This document shows, one piece after another, positions 50,921-61,359 of a stretch of DNA of 64,000 nucleotides. The translations under genes and the position numbers were made by a program. The notes beneath the pieces are model-generated. The model worked only from the letters and a program-made list of their open reading frames with translations. It was not told the DNA's origin and did no database searches. Positions within the stretch are counted from its first letter, which is position 1; each line of letters starts with the position of its first letter. Source of the DNA: Athripsodes cinereus. Taxonomy: Eukaryota; Arthropoda; Insecta; Trichoptera; Leptoceridae. The stretch spans positions 12,689,684 through 12,753,683 of the forward strand of contig OX388328.1 of the NCBI GenBank assembly GCA_947579605.1, written 5' to 3'.

Positions 50921-50964
50921 AGGTCTGAAGAGGATATATTAAATATTTAGTTATGGAAAAAATA

Positions 50965-51112
50965 ATGTAGGTACCTATTTTCAATTCCACAAATAAAAAT
51001 TTGGAATTGTTCAACTATTGAACAGAACAAAGACAACGTAACTATGTATGTCTTTAATAACATTGTGATTATTATTACTGTATGTAGTATATTTCACTTT
51101 CTGTTGTGTTTT
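50965..51112 (+). repeat. Repeat T, second segment
   Basis: TTCAATTCCACAAATAAAAA, GAACAGAACAAAGACAACGT and ATTTCACTTTCTGTTGTGTT recur inverted at 55800-56035. Confidence 0.6.
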
Positions 51113-51134
51113 TAAAGCATAATATTATAAATAT

Positions 51135-51440
51135 TCTATACTACAGTATACCCTCAGGCAATGTCCCAGGAGGGGTAGGCAGAGAGTTCGGGACGCCATA
51201 TAGATCTATCCTTACATACCTACATCTTTCACTTCCTCCACATTCATCCAGTTTCTCATGCATGAACGCCAATTTCTCATACTCAACCTGCGACCGTCCT
51301 TTAAAATTTGATCCACGTGATCAATCCACGTTGTTCTCAGACATCCGCGCTTCCTCACACCCCTTATTTAAGATAAATACATCCTCTTCGTCATTCTTTC
51401 ATCTTGCGTTCGCTCAACATGTCCAAACCATCGTAAGCAT
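51135..51440 (-). mobile_element. LINE family B 3' end
   Basis: An ACTACAGTATACCC-type tail, then the complement of SAYPSWDIA back to RWFGHVERTQDERMTKRMYL. Several indels. Confidence 0.72.
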
Positions 51441-51519
51441 TACAAAATTACAAAAATGTTGGTTTCTCGAATAAAATACATTTCTACTTGTTGAGCTATA
51501 GAACTGGACAGTCGATTAT

Positions 51520-51796
51520 TTGTATAATATAAAAAAATCATTAATAATCTCACAAAATCAAGGGTGCGCGACAGAGATGGACGAGCAACCTTTATTATCT
51601 CTTTTCCTCATTCATGTTTTCAAATCACCCCTCGATTTTTTTATTATTATAATATAATAAATAAGTACAAAGCTGTGATTTTTTTAATAGCTGGACACTC
51701 TTTTATTTTATTTTTTGTCACTTTCTCACACTATTCAAATGTGATATGAAAGAAAGAGATGAATATATTTTTCTTTAGTATTTTTTTTTTGTTTAT
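51520..51796. other. No gene recognised
   Basis: AT-rich flank of the tandem array. Confidence 0.45.
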
Positions 51797-52512
51797 GTAC
51801 GTATGTTTTGTGTGTGATATTATTGGTAATTTGGTGTGTGAATGTATCTTTTGTTGTTTGAATGTGTTGGTGACACTATTTGCATAATGCAGCGAGTGTC
51901 AGAAAGTCCATTCAACATGCAGCATACAGAACATTTTTAAGTACGTATGTTTTGTGTGTGATATTATTGGTAATTTGGTGTGTGAATGTATCTTTTGTTG
52001 TTTGAATGTGTTGGTGACACTATTTGCATAATGCAGCGAGTGTCAGAAAGTCCATTCAACATGCAGCATACAGAACATTTTTAAGTACGTATGTTTTGTG
52101 TGTGATATTATTGGTAATTTGGTGTGTGAATGTATCTTTTGTTGTTTGAATGTGTTGGTGACACTATTTGCATAATGCAGCGAGTGTCAGAAAGTCCATT
52201 CAACATGCAGCATACAGAACATTTTTAAGTACGTATGTTTTGTGTGTGATATTATTGGTAATTTGGTGTGTGAATGTATCTTTTGTTGTTTGAATGTGTT
52301 GGTGACACTATTTGCATAATGCAGCGAGTGTCAGAAAGTCCATTCAACATGCAGCATACAGAACATTTTTAAGTACGTATGTTTTGTGTGTGATATTATT
52401 GGTAATTTGGTGTGTGAATGTATCTTTTGTTGTTTGAATGTGTTGGTGACACTATTTGCATAATGCAGCGAGTGTCAGAAAGTCCATTCAATATTGCATA
52501 CAGAACATTTTT
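51797..52512. repeat. 144-bp tandem array, five copies
   Basis: GTACGTATGTTTTGTGTGTG begins at 51797, 51941, 52085, 52229 and 52373, exactly 144 bp apart. The first four units look identical by eye. The fifth differs near its end (CATTCAATATTGCATACAG). No coding frame. A young local array near nucleosome-repeat length. Confidence 0.93.
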
Positions 52513-52544
52513 ACATAAATATTAAAAAAAAAAAAATCGGTTTA

Positions 52545-52655
52545 ATTGGAAGAAATCGCGCCTCTGCTATTAACTCGCCCTCTGTAGGTATGAATGTATT
52601 TTTGTGCAAATTTACTTTTTATCAGTGTACAGTATAGAATAAATAAATAAAAATT
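52545..52655 (+). repeat. LINE family P 3' UTR, (AAAT)n tail
   Basis: GAAATCGCGCCTCTGCTATT, AACTCGCCCTCTGTAGG and GAATAAATAAATAAAAATTC. Confidence 0.6.
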
Positions 52656-53019
52656 CTTTCTATCTACACCATCAGGATTTTTCCACAATAGACAATTCCA
52701 GCCAACTTTTCGAGCCAAATGAATCCATTAACAGGACTCGAAAACTAGCAATAAAATTTGAAATATCATTTCGTATAAAAAAATACTCGGAAGAAAAAAA
52801 ATCTTTAATTTTTTTCTGACGGTAGTCCTTTCCGTGCCATAAAATATATAACTCTCAAAAAATTTATACATATTTAATATTTAAAGAATAATATCTGTCT
52901 TTTACGGTATAAGGACACTCACGATTATTTTTTATGACATATATTGCATTTTTTCTCGCCTTTTACAAGTCACTCGAAAATATATTACATTTTTAACATA
53001 GGTAAATAATTCTTGCATG
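52656..53019. other. No gene recognised
   Basis: AT-rich spacer. Confidence 0.45.
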
Positions 53020-53150
53020 ACAAAACCAATCAGAAACCTCGATTGGAGAACCATGTCTACACAATGCAACATTGTGTAGAATCTAATCGGAAGAAGTGCG
53101 AAAGGTGTCCCAACGCTTACGAATTGGCTCAAGGCTGGCTTAACCACGGA
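53020..53150 (-). repeat. Repeat X, left block
   Basis: ACCTCGATTGGAGAACCATG, CACAATGCAACATTGTGTAG, TAATCGGAAGAAGTGCGAAA and GCTTACGAATTGGCTCAAGG. An inverted, contiguous copy is at 56515-56765. The latter part resembles the 5' segment of repeat G. Confidence 0.65.
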
Positions 53151-53234
53151 CCCCTTGTTCTGAAGGCTAAGACTCTACCTCCAGGCTACCGACGAACAAT
53201 ATGCTGTGATGGTAAATAATTCTTCGTCGCTCAC

Positions 53235-53400
53235 TACTACTAAAATGCCATCACGGCATATTCTACAAGTGGGGTAGCCAGCAGACCAGCCGCATGTAAT
53301 AAACACGCAAGCTATCCTCTCCGTGCCAACAAAAGATTCAGTGTGATGGGTCACAAACTTCACTGCTGAATTTAAGATTGCGGTGCAATAATACTTAATT
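53235..53400 (-). repeat. Repeat G 3' half
   Basis: CTACTACTAAAATGCCATCA tail region, ATTCTACAAGTGGGGTAGCC and GTGTGATGGGTCACAAACTT. Confidence 0.75.
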
Positions 53401-53750
53401 ACTATATATTATAATGTATAGATCCCGATCGCCCACGATGTCTTCCGATGAATCCCGAGACAATTATTTCGTAATAGCGACGATCCATTATAATGATTAC
53501 GTCACATTGTAATTATTATCATTTTCGTTGCGTGTCTATGGTTGAATATTATTATTCCTATTAAAATCATAGACAAAATATCAGCAGAATGTAAGTATTA
53601 TGTATGATAAAGTTTTGAAGGATCTATGTATGTCTTTGCCGTCTGAGTGATCTTATAGAGCTGTCATTTTTGCATGAATCATTCTGTGATTCTTAAACTT
53701 TTTATTTTCTGAATGACTAACTTATTTATTTATTACAAGCACAAGCAATG
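53401..53750. other. No gene recognised
   Basis: Spacer. Compared with the intact repeat X copy, 53147-53770 is extra sequence bounded by TTAA-containing words on both sides. Confidence 0.4.
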
Positions 53751-53754
53751 GCTC

Positions 53755-53877
53755 TGGGTTGGATTAAGTTATCACTTTCGGTGTCCATGGACAAGTTCAC
53801 CGATTCCGCCTTTCTTACTGTCACGATATAAAGTCCACCAATCGAGAAACATTTTATGCAAACCATAGAAGCAACCA
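53755..53877. repeat. Repeat X, right block, target of LINE F
   Basis: TTATCACTTTCGGTGTCCAT, AGTCCACCAATCGAGAAACA and TTTTATGCAAACCATAGAAG, matching the complement of 56519-56635. Confidence 0.7.
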
Positions 53878-54461
53878 ATGAAATGAGTGTAGAAATAACA
53901 TCTAGAATACAGAGTGGCATGAGAGCAAAGGCGGCCTTGAACAATCTCCTAACAACTAAGTCCTTGTCCAGAAGAGTGAAACTTCACATATACAATAGCC
54001 TCATTAAACCAGTGGTCATCTATGGTTCGGAATCTTGGTGTACGACCCTAAAAGACCAACAAAGACTTCTGTCTTTTGAAAATAGGATTCTAAGAAAAAT
54101 ATTGGGTCCACGACCAGGTATTGCAGAAGGAACTTGGAGGCTTAAAAGTAATGAAGAAATTCGCTCCACAACTAAACAATCTTTCATCACAAGTGAGATC
54201 AGATCCCGAAGATTGACATGGATTGGCCACGTCGTTAGATCTGGAGAAGAAAGGGCGACTAAAGGTATTCTGCAGGGTATACCCGAGGGCAGGAGACCGT
54301 TAGGCAGACCAAGACAAAGATTGTTAGATAACATCAACCAAGATCTGGAGGAGCTCAATGCTAAAGACGACTGGCAGTCCATTGCTCAGGATAGAAAGGC
54401 TTGGAGATCTATTGTTTCGGAGGCAAAGGTCCTACAAGGGCTGTTCGGCCATCGGAAGTAA
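53856..54461 (+). CDS. LINE F ORF2 C-terminal region
   Basis: An open 201-codon frame. Its first seven or so codons (MQTIEAT) are host repeat. LINE residues begin at about NEMSVEI. Visible: IQSGMRAKAALNNLLTTKSL, LHIYNSLIKPVVIYGSESWC, RRLTWIGHVVRSGEERATKG, GRRPLGRPRQRLLDNINQDL, WQSIAQDRKAWRSIVSEAKV and LQGLFGHRK. The YGSESW and WIGHVxR...GRP motifs belong to the thumb and C-terminus of an insect LINE RT (RTE-like or related). It lacks the catalytic palm, so it is inert. Unbroken, consistent with recent arrival. Confidence 0.82.
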   Translation: MQTIEATNEMSVEITSRIQSGMRAKAALNNLLTTKSLSRRVKLHIYNSLIKPVVIYGSESWCTTLKDQQRLLSFENRILRKILGPRPGIAEGTWRLKSNEEIRSTTKQSFITSEIRSRRLTWIGHVVRSGEERATKGILQGIPEGRRPLGRPRQRLLDNINQDLEELNAKDDWQSIAQDRKAWRSIVSEAKVLQGLFGHRK

Positions 54462-54463
54462 GT
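53878..54463 (+). mobile_element. LINE F, 586-bp 5'-truncated insertion with 13-bp target duplication
   Basis: Flanked by the perfect repeat ATAGAAGCAACCA (53865-53877, 54464-54476). The related repeat X copy at 56519-56636 reads straight across the site (CTTAGAAGCAACCAAAAG in complement), giving an empty-site paralogue. No poly-A or long microsatellite at the 3' end; it stops at CGGAAGTAAGT. Confidence 0.9.
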
Positions 54464-54479
54464 ATAGAAGCAACCATCT

Positions 54480-54948
54480 TTTGGGATCTCTTTTATTCTT
54501 TACATTTAAATATTTTAAATTCAACAATAATTAATTGAAGTTGGATATAACCAAATTGTAAGAAATTCCATGATAATATAGGACAAAAAAAAAGTAAAAA
54601 AAAAAAAACATCAAAACACGACCCACAGTTTAACATCCAACCTTTTTCACAATCAATGTCCACAGGATCTATACATAGATCGCAGCAGCAATTGCATATT
54701 ATTCAGTTGTAGTAATAGCAATGCTTGTTTTCCTATGTATAGATCATTGTACAATATTAATCAATTTGTCTACTAGATCAATTTATTTTGACGGGCCTAT
54801 GATTGATCGAGATCTATAAAAGAAAGAGCGACAACCGTCTCTCGTATGCCAATAGTCTGGCTATTACATATTATTTGGTAGAACGTGAATCTATTTAAAG
54901 ATCTATGCCATTTAAGACAAAAATGATATTTAAATTTACAAAAAAAAA
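54480..54948. other. Spacer with a 13-bp inverted repeat
   Basis: GATCTATACATAG (about 54667) and CTATGTATAGATC (about 54732) face each other across about 50 bp, possibly a tiny decayed TIR element. No gene. Confidence 0.45.
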
Positions 54949-55260
54949 ACATTTTACATCTTAAATTCAACAGTGATGAGCAGCAATGCCACTAGTGTCT
55001 TCTTCTCTACGTGTTTCCCGACGTTGACGACCACCTGGGAGAAATCCTTCCTGTTCTGGACAACACGAAACAGCTCCTTCGCACCTCGCATTCCGGTCCA
55101 TTCCTGAATGTTCTGGAGTCAGGAAAGCCGCCTTCTTCGAACCCCTCTGGTCTAAATGTCTTTATTTTTTATTGGCACGGAGAGAACAACTTGCATGATT
55201 ATTTCACGTGAATGGTCTGTTGGCTACCCCACCTGTGGGATATACCATGACGGTATACAT
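54949..55260 (+). repeat. Repeat G, interrupted by LINE E2
   Basis: G sequence (ACATCTTAAATTCAACAGTG) to about 54999, a minus-strand E2 end (55000-55150), then G again (AATGTCTTTATTTTTTATTG, GCACGGAGAGAACAACTTGC, GGCTACCCCACCTGTGGGAT, CATGACGGTATA). Confidence 0.75.
55000..55150 (-). mobile_element. LINE family E2 3' end nested in G
   Basis: The minus strand reads RGVRRRRLS-like, FQNIQEWTGMRGAKELFRVV, QNRKDFSQVVVNVG, then a (GAA)-like tail at 55000-55008. Confidence 0.7.
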
Positions 55261-55359
55261 AAAGAATATTCAAATCCTCTTTGCAACCTTTTTAACTTTG
55301 TTCTCGCACTCTTTTCAATATTTTTTTAATGTCATGTAAAAAAGAAGGTAAAATTTTAC

Positions 55360-55495
55360 ATCTTCAATTCAGCAATGAGGTGTACCACCCACCCTGAATG
55401 TCTCTCTAACACCTGCCTTTTAACCCACTCTAGAAAATTTACGGAAAAGAGTTGGAGACAAATCTTTGCCGGGTACTCCACGGCTAAGATTTCTT
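55360..55495 (-). repeat. Repeat G fragment
   Basis: CAATGAGGTGTACCACCCAC lies in one orientation and CTAGAAAATTTACGGAAAAG, TACTCCACGGC in the other, a rearranged G copy like 675-781. Confidence 0.55.
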
Positions 55496-55794
55496 TAAAA
55501 TTAAACTAAGATTTCCAATTAATCAAGAATCAATAATTACTTAATTAATTACAAAGTTTCATAGTGTTAATGTTTGAATAGTACCTAATTATTTTTTGGA
55601 AAAATATTTAAAAAAAACTGAAAATACAGTAATGTACAATTTAATGTGAACACATTTACATATTGATATTTTTCCTTGTTTCATGTGATTTTTTGTTACA
55701 TTTCTTCTATTGAAACTATTATTCATGAGGCATTTATGTTTTTAGGGACATTTTTTTAGCGCTGTTTGTTAATAGCTCGTAATAAAATATACCT
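55496..55794. other. No gene recognised
   Basis: AT-rich spacer. Confidence 0.45.
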
Positions 55795-56260
55795 AACTAC
55801 CAGTGGCGTTTTCAAAACATAACAGAAAGTGAAATAAACTTTATATACCTAATAATAATCACACTGTTTAACATTTACGTTGTCTTTGTTCCGTTCAATA
55901 CTTAAACAAGCTTTTAATAGCTTACTGTGAAAGGTGTATAAGGTTGTATTTGGGTTTATAATAAAAACCCAGATATATCTTTTTTTTTTAAAAAAAATCC
56001 AAATATTTATTTGTGGAATTCAAAATAGATCTGTTTGGCGTTCTCTCTGCCTACCCCACTTGGGACACGACGTGAGGGTATAGAATAATTCAAAAAAGGT
56101 AAAAAAAAAATCCATGACTAAATATTTAATATGTAAAGGGAACCATGTATTTTTAAAGATATTTGTTTGTGAAATTAAAAGATTGGCTTTGATTGTGTTG
56201 TGTGTTTCCAATTTAATCAAAATTTTCTACTTGTTGAATTATGTAACTGGACAGTTGATA
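55795..56260 (-). repeat. Repeat T, inverted copy, with LINE B scrap inside
   Basis: The complement of 50965-51112 (ACAGAAAGTGAAATAAACTT, ACGTTGTCTTTGTTCCGTTC), then TATTTATTTGTGGAATTCAA. A plus-strand B end (56027-56085, encoding RSVWRSLCLPHLGHD-like) interrupts it. It finishes with CTACTTGTTGAATTATGTAA. Confidence 0.55.
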
Positions 56261-56514
56261 TTTATTTATTTATTTTATTCCTCACTGTACATTGTTTACA
56301 ATTATACAAATTAACATAGAAAATATCATATATTGGATAAATAATTTATACTTATTATTCGTTGAATGGGACTACCCACTAAGAAAACCTTAGATACGCC
56401 ACTGCTAGCTAAATTTAATGTTTATAAATGATAATAAAATCATACGTTATTTGTATGATGAACTTTGTAATTTGTGTAAGAAAATAATGGACAAAGTGAA
56501 AAAAATAAGTCTTT

Positions 56515-56765
56515 ATTATCTTTTGGTTGCTTCTAAGGTTTGCATAAAGCGTCTCTCGATTGGTGGACCTTAAATTGTGACAGTGAGAATGGTGGAATTG
56601 GTGAACGTTGTCCATGGACACCGAAAGTGATCACTTAAGCCAGCCTAGAGCCAATTCGTAAGCGTTGGGACACCTTTCTCACTTCTTCCGATTAGATTTT
56701 ACACAATGTTGCATTGTGTAAACATGGTTCTCCAATCGAGGTTTTTAATTGGTTTTGAAATCTTT
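56515..56765 (+). repeat. Repeat X, contiguous copy
   Basis: Reverse complement of 53020-53150 joined directly to 53755-53877, without the intervening 600 bp or LINE F. Serves as an empty site for both insertions. Confidence 0.75.
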
Positions 56766-57010
56766 ATCTATTTATAGCATCACGATATCTACCATAAGCG
56801 GGGTAGCCAGCAGACCATTTGCTTGTGTATAATAAACATGCATGTAATCCTCTCTGATCCAATAAAAAATATAAGCAATTCAGAATTTGAGGCATACTTC
56901 ATCACTGAATTGAAGATTTTAAAGTCTAACCAGGATTTTTTACGAATACCTGCCTTTTTCAGGATACTGGAAAAATTACAGAAAAGAGTGGAAGATCTGT
57001 TTTTTTTTCG
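56766..57010 (-). repeat. Repeat G copy
   Basis: ATCACGATATCTACCATAAG, GGGGTAGCCAGCAGACCATT, ATAATAAACATGCATG, ATACCTGCCTTTTTCAGGAT and GAAAAGAGTGGAAG. Continuous with repeat X to its left. Confidence 0.72.
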
Positions 57011-57047
57011 GGGACTCTATAAAATATTTTTCACGGTGATAATTTAA

Positions 57048-59753
57048 CCCTTAATTGGGCCCCGTTAAACTAAATGTAAAACGTAAAAGTTTTTGCCAGA
57101 TTTATATTGTTAATTAGGATAGAAAGTAAATAGAAAAAAAATATTTCTTGTTTTCTTTTTTTTTCATACATAAATCTAATGTGGGAAATATTTACCTTTT
57201 GCTTTTATTCTGTTAAATTTCAAAGAGACTGGTGGGAAATATTTTCCTTTTGCTACTGTAATTGTCTTATAGTTTGGAACTAAATAAAAAAGAAAGTAAC
57301 TGGAAAACATTTTTTATTTAATTTTAAAACTAAAAATTACAAAAAAATATAAAACCTAGTGTACTAAATGAAAAAAATCAGTATATTACTACTCTCTTGG
57401 TAAATGAAAATTTTCGAAGCAGGGAGTAACGCATAATGATACTTTACAAACTTTGCATTCATATTTAGAACGTCTTTCTTTTGCACGTGTGCTGCAAAAT
57501 CGACACCTCTTAAATGTTTTGAGAATTGGCATATGGCATCCAACATCCCGGAGTCTGATTGCATCAGGAACACCATGAACCCCTCCCTTTTTTGTCTTAA
57601 AAATACATGAAGATTTCTTTCTACTTGTAAAATTTCCCACAAGTGCTCGGGCTATTCGCAAACGAAAATCTCGATGAATATTTCTTTCGGCAGAATGAGA
57701 ATTTATATACAATATGTAACTGTTCACTAGACATGCCTCTAGTAAAAACCAGAATATCCTATGCCAGTTTTTTCTAGACTTCTTACCTAAAGGATATGAG
57801 GAGCGATAGTGGTCAAAAATATCGACTCCTCCCATGTATTCTGTGTATTTTTTAATCGGTAATGGAATAAACATTTGTTTTTTAGTCCCATCTTTTTGCT
57901 TTCTATTTATGATACATACATCTTTTGGATTGAATGCTGTGGTGCAGACGAACACATCCTTTGTATCTCTCCATTTCAGAGCAGCCACAGGGTGCGAATA
58001 CTGAAATATGTACTCTCCTGTAGCAAGTTTGTTGTCTTTACTTTTACTCACAATTGGATCAGGTAGACCTTTTCTGTTGCTACGAATAGTACCAACGGAA
58101 TAAATTTTCTTTTCATATAATGCTTCAAGTAACGGCAAACTTGTGAAAAAATTATCATATGCAACTAAAGTATTTTCAGGCAATTGTTCACACAAATCCA
58201 TGACTACTCTATATCCTAGGTTGTCCTCGCTAGTTGGTCCATTCTTCCCAGTATAAATTTGAATTTGATAGAGATAACCTGTTTTTGATTCGCACCTGGC
58301 CCAACACTTATATCCCCGCTTGATGGGTTTTTTCGGCATGTATTGCTTTAGACAGCTTTTACCCTTAAATTTTATCATTGCCTCATCAACACTATGCGTT
58401 TGGGATGGTGCACAGGCTGCTGAAAATGTTTTATTTAGCGTATCAATAAGTGGTCTTACTTTGCCAAGTTTATCATAGTTGGGAGAACTTCGTGGCAATT
58501 CTTTTGTAATATCAGTAATGTGTATATTTTCGGTTATTTTCTTAAACCGTTTCAAAGTCATTACTTTGGAAATGACTTCGTTTCTATAAAAGTCATCAGT
58601 TGACCAATAAAGCTGTGTATCAGACATGGGATTGATGGACAACATGATGATAACCCCAATGTAGGCCAACATTTCGTCCTCAGTGACATCATTCCAATGT
58701 TTTGAGTTGATTTGTTTTGCATAAATATTTGTATTAGTTACTAACATGCGAATAGACTCTTGAGGAAATAGATCATAAAAATAATCAATCGGTTGATTTC
58801 TATTGGAGTGTATTCTTGTCGGTTGCAATAATGAATCAAATGTTTTGGGACAATATATGCCATCAATGTTTGTAGACCATTCTCTATTTTTATTTAAAAA
58901 AAATGAATAGCTTCGTCTACTTGGTTTATAACTTTCAGCTTCGACTTCTTCCACTGTTTCCAATGACGCATCTTCTGAAAGTGAAAAACAGATATGTTAC
59001 GTATAATAATTATTGTGTATAGTAAATAAAATTACCGTTTTTAAAATATAAATTACTAATAATAATCTTCACCTGTTAGTGTGTCCACATGCTGCATCAT
59101 ATTAAGTCTTGTATTGGTGATGTCTGTGCTCATAACTTCGTTTATTTCAACATTATCATCAGAGCATAAATCATCATCAGATGAATCCCTCATAAGCACT
59201 GCTTCAATTTCACAAACATCCAACTAAAAATATTTAAATGCATGCAATAAATATACAATCAGTAAAATCTAGTAATAAAAGCGGGTAATTTAGGATAATT
59301 TGTGCAATTCTGTATGAAGATTACTTTTTTTAGTACAGTTATAATAGGTAGTATAAGGACAATAGGCAAATATTTCCCACAAGATTTATGGATGCATAAT
59401 CTATAAAATATAACAGATGATAATTATAATTATAATAATTGTGATAGAAAAACTCAAAATCTACCATTATATTAAAAAACATTCTACTTACCGTATTTTT
59501 CCGAGACATTTTTAATAAAAAACTACACACCAAGCACTGTTTAACGCAAAATGACAGGAAAAAATCTTCCCTCCAAATGTTAAAATTGATAACCAAAGAT
59601 AATGCGGTTCAGTATAAGATTGCGCATAAACGATGAGTATACAAATATATTTAGCTTCGACCGAAACGCATTTTGTGGCAATTACGTTCCTTTTACAAGT
59701 TTAAATCACCTAAATACGATGTGGGATGTATTTTCATTTGGTCCAATTAAGGG
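57048..59753 (-). mobile_element. piggyBac-like DNA transposon, structurally complete
   Basis: A 2,706-bp element between TTAA duplications (57044-57047, 59754-59757). Terminal inverted repeats: CCCTTAATTGGGCC on the left and CCCTTAATTGGACC (complement) on the right, 13 of 14 matching. TTAA target, CCCT-type tips and a piggyBac transposase between them fix the superfamily. A polyadenylation signal (AATAAA on minus, about 57313) follows the stop. Nothing inside looks broken, so it may be autonomous. Confidence 0.92.
57389..59509 (-). CDS. piggyBac-like transposase, three exons, 584 residues
   Basis: Excises and integrates the element at TTAA sites in the nucleus. Main exon 58974-57389 is open for 528 codons. 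I add two small upstream exons: exon 1 59509-59492 (MSRKNT, donor GTAAGT) and exon 2 59223-59073 (acceptor TTTTTAG, LDVCEIEAVLMRD ... DTLT, donor GTGAAG), joining in frame to acceptor TTTCAG at 58975 (EDASLETVEE). The MSRK start followed by an acidic segment is usual in piggyBac proteins. Catalytic aspartates are D253 (SVDEAMIKFKG), D330 (VAYDNFFTS) and D441/D444 (YMGGVDIFD). The C-terminus is a cysteine-rich zinc-binding domain (CRFCS ... YECKVCKVSLCVTPCF). The length is close to the ~590 residues of known family members. Unspliced, the frame lacks an ATG near its start (first codon used otherwise is TTG). Exons are predicted from splice signals only. Confidence 0.88.
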
Positions 59754-59869
59754 TTAAAAGAAAATATAAGTTTAAATGACATTGGAGTCTAATATAGAAG
59801 CGTAAATATTTTCTTTCATACCATTTAACTACAGTGTACCTATTGTATTTTTTTTTTGCTAAACGTTAC

Positions 59870-60200
59870 ATGATAGAGTGAGAAATAAGGATATTAGAAG
59901 AATGAGTGGATGCAAGAGAAGTGTTCAGGATAGAATGCGTGTAAATCAGTTGCGATGTACAGGACATGTGGAACTAATGGAAGAGGAAAGGATGACAAAG
60001 AGAAGATAAATATATCCAAAAGAGGGGGTGCGAGAATTCGCAGACATCCGAAAACAATGTGGCTTGGCCAATTTGTGGATCAATCACAACTGCGACAACT
60101 TGTTTTGAGTATGAGAAATCGGCGTGTGTGTGCGTGAGAAATTGTGTGTATATCTAAATTTAAAGATGCGAAATAAGTATGCAGGGATAAATGTTGAAAT
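59870..60200 (+). mobile_element. LINE family B, decayed copy
   Basis: ATGATAGAGTGAGAAATAAG, GGATGCAAGAGAAGTGTTCA and GATGTACAGGACATGTGGAA follow B with frameshifts. A separate scrap of B 3' end lies near 60320-60370. Confidence 0.65.
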
Positions 60201-60369
60201 AACTTTGTTTCTCGGATATTTATTTCCAAGGACTCCCGGAGTTTAGGTGACAATCTATAAACCTTTCAACTCTCTCTAGTGTATCAATACCACTAAGCCA
60301 GTGTATGCCGGGATAGAGCTGTGTGGCGTTCTGTCTCTCTGCTCAATCCACTTGGGTTATTCGTGGATA

Positions 60370-60927
60370 TCTGAGTCTCAAGGTGGCATCTGCTATGTAC
60401 GTCAACCGGATCCACCGACCACTGACTAGATAGAGTTGGAGATGCTAATACTGGTTTAATGGTACTGATGGACTCGAGAGAAAAAGGATCCAGGTATCCA
60501 GGAAAAGAGATTATTTCAACAATTACCTCACTTGAGATACGGCGTAAGGATATATTACTATAGAATAGATTTTGTCTTGTTTGTTTTTAATATATTTCTC
60601 TTCATATCCAAACTTCAACAATCATAAGTACCTATGTAAATAATTCTAGTACTGTGCAATTACGTACATAGGTACACAGTAGATACATAATTTGTTTAAA
60701 ATTTGAATATGAAATTGTCGTTCTATTCTTAATTCAAATAAACGTCAGATTTGAATCATTGGAGGTATCATTGATATAGGAGTTCTATGGATGCCCCACC
60801 CAAGTCAAAACAAACCAAAACAAGAATATCAATAATTGTTGAAAAGTGTCAGATTGTGTCTTTTAAACCATTGTAGAATTTAATTTATTATTTTACTGTT
60901 AACTTTAATATAAATAAAAAATCATCA
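60370..60927. other. No gene recognised
   Basis: Spacer with GGTACTGATGGACTCGAGAG-type text, a possible box 1 without box 2. No convincing feature. Confidence 0.4.
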
Positions 60928-61110
60928 TCATTATCGCCGTCAATGCTCCTCTCGGGAGCACAGGGCAGAAACCAGCCTCCTCCATTTAGAGCGTTTCTGT
61001 GCCAATTGCGTCACCTCTTCCCACGACTTTCCCTGCGCAGTCATGTCGTTGTCATAGGAACGGTGTATTGTGAAAGAGGGAAGCCCGGGCTGACGGAACC
61101 CGGAGAATAG
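60928..61110 (-). mobile_element. LINE family D C-terminus, (GAT)n tail
   Basis: TCATCATCATTATCGCCGTC, then the complement of ALCSREE, RLVSALCPREEH-like and SFTIHRSYDNDMTAQGKSWE. 5' truncated at GGCTGACGGAACC. Confidence 0.75.
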
Positions 61111-61120
61111 GAAATAACAA

Positions 61121-61334
61121 CACTGAGAAAAATACTAACGAAATTTCACAAAGAATCATTGGTACGTACTATCAGATTAGGACAGATAGTACAAACGATT
61201 CATTAGTACGAATCTATAATATTAACTTTTCGCAAACAAGTTATTGGTTAATTTACAAATAAATCGTTTGTACTATCTCTGGTCCTAATGTGATAGTACG
61301 TACCAATGATTCGTTGTGAGTATTTTTCTCAGTG
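61121..61334. mobile_element. TIR element N, complete copy
   Basis: A 214-bp palindromic element with ends CACTGAGAAAAATACT and the matching complement (TATTTTTCTCAGTG). The 5-bp repeat AACAA lies directly outside both ends (61116-61120, 61335-61339). The arms carry GGTACGTACTATCAGATTAG and TAGTACAAACGATTCATTAG. No ORF. A 5-bp duplication with CACTG-type ends is compatible with Transib, but this is not secure. Confidence 0.8.
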
Positions 61335-61359
61335 AACAATTTAATATTAATTGCAAAAA

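Noticed and set aside
51797..52512. CRISPR array
   Set aside because: The 144-bp units are contiguous with no spacers and the genome is eukaryotic.
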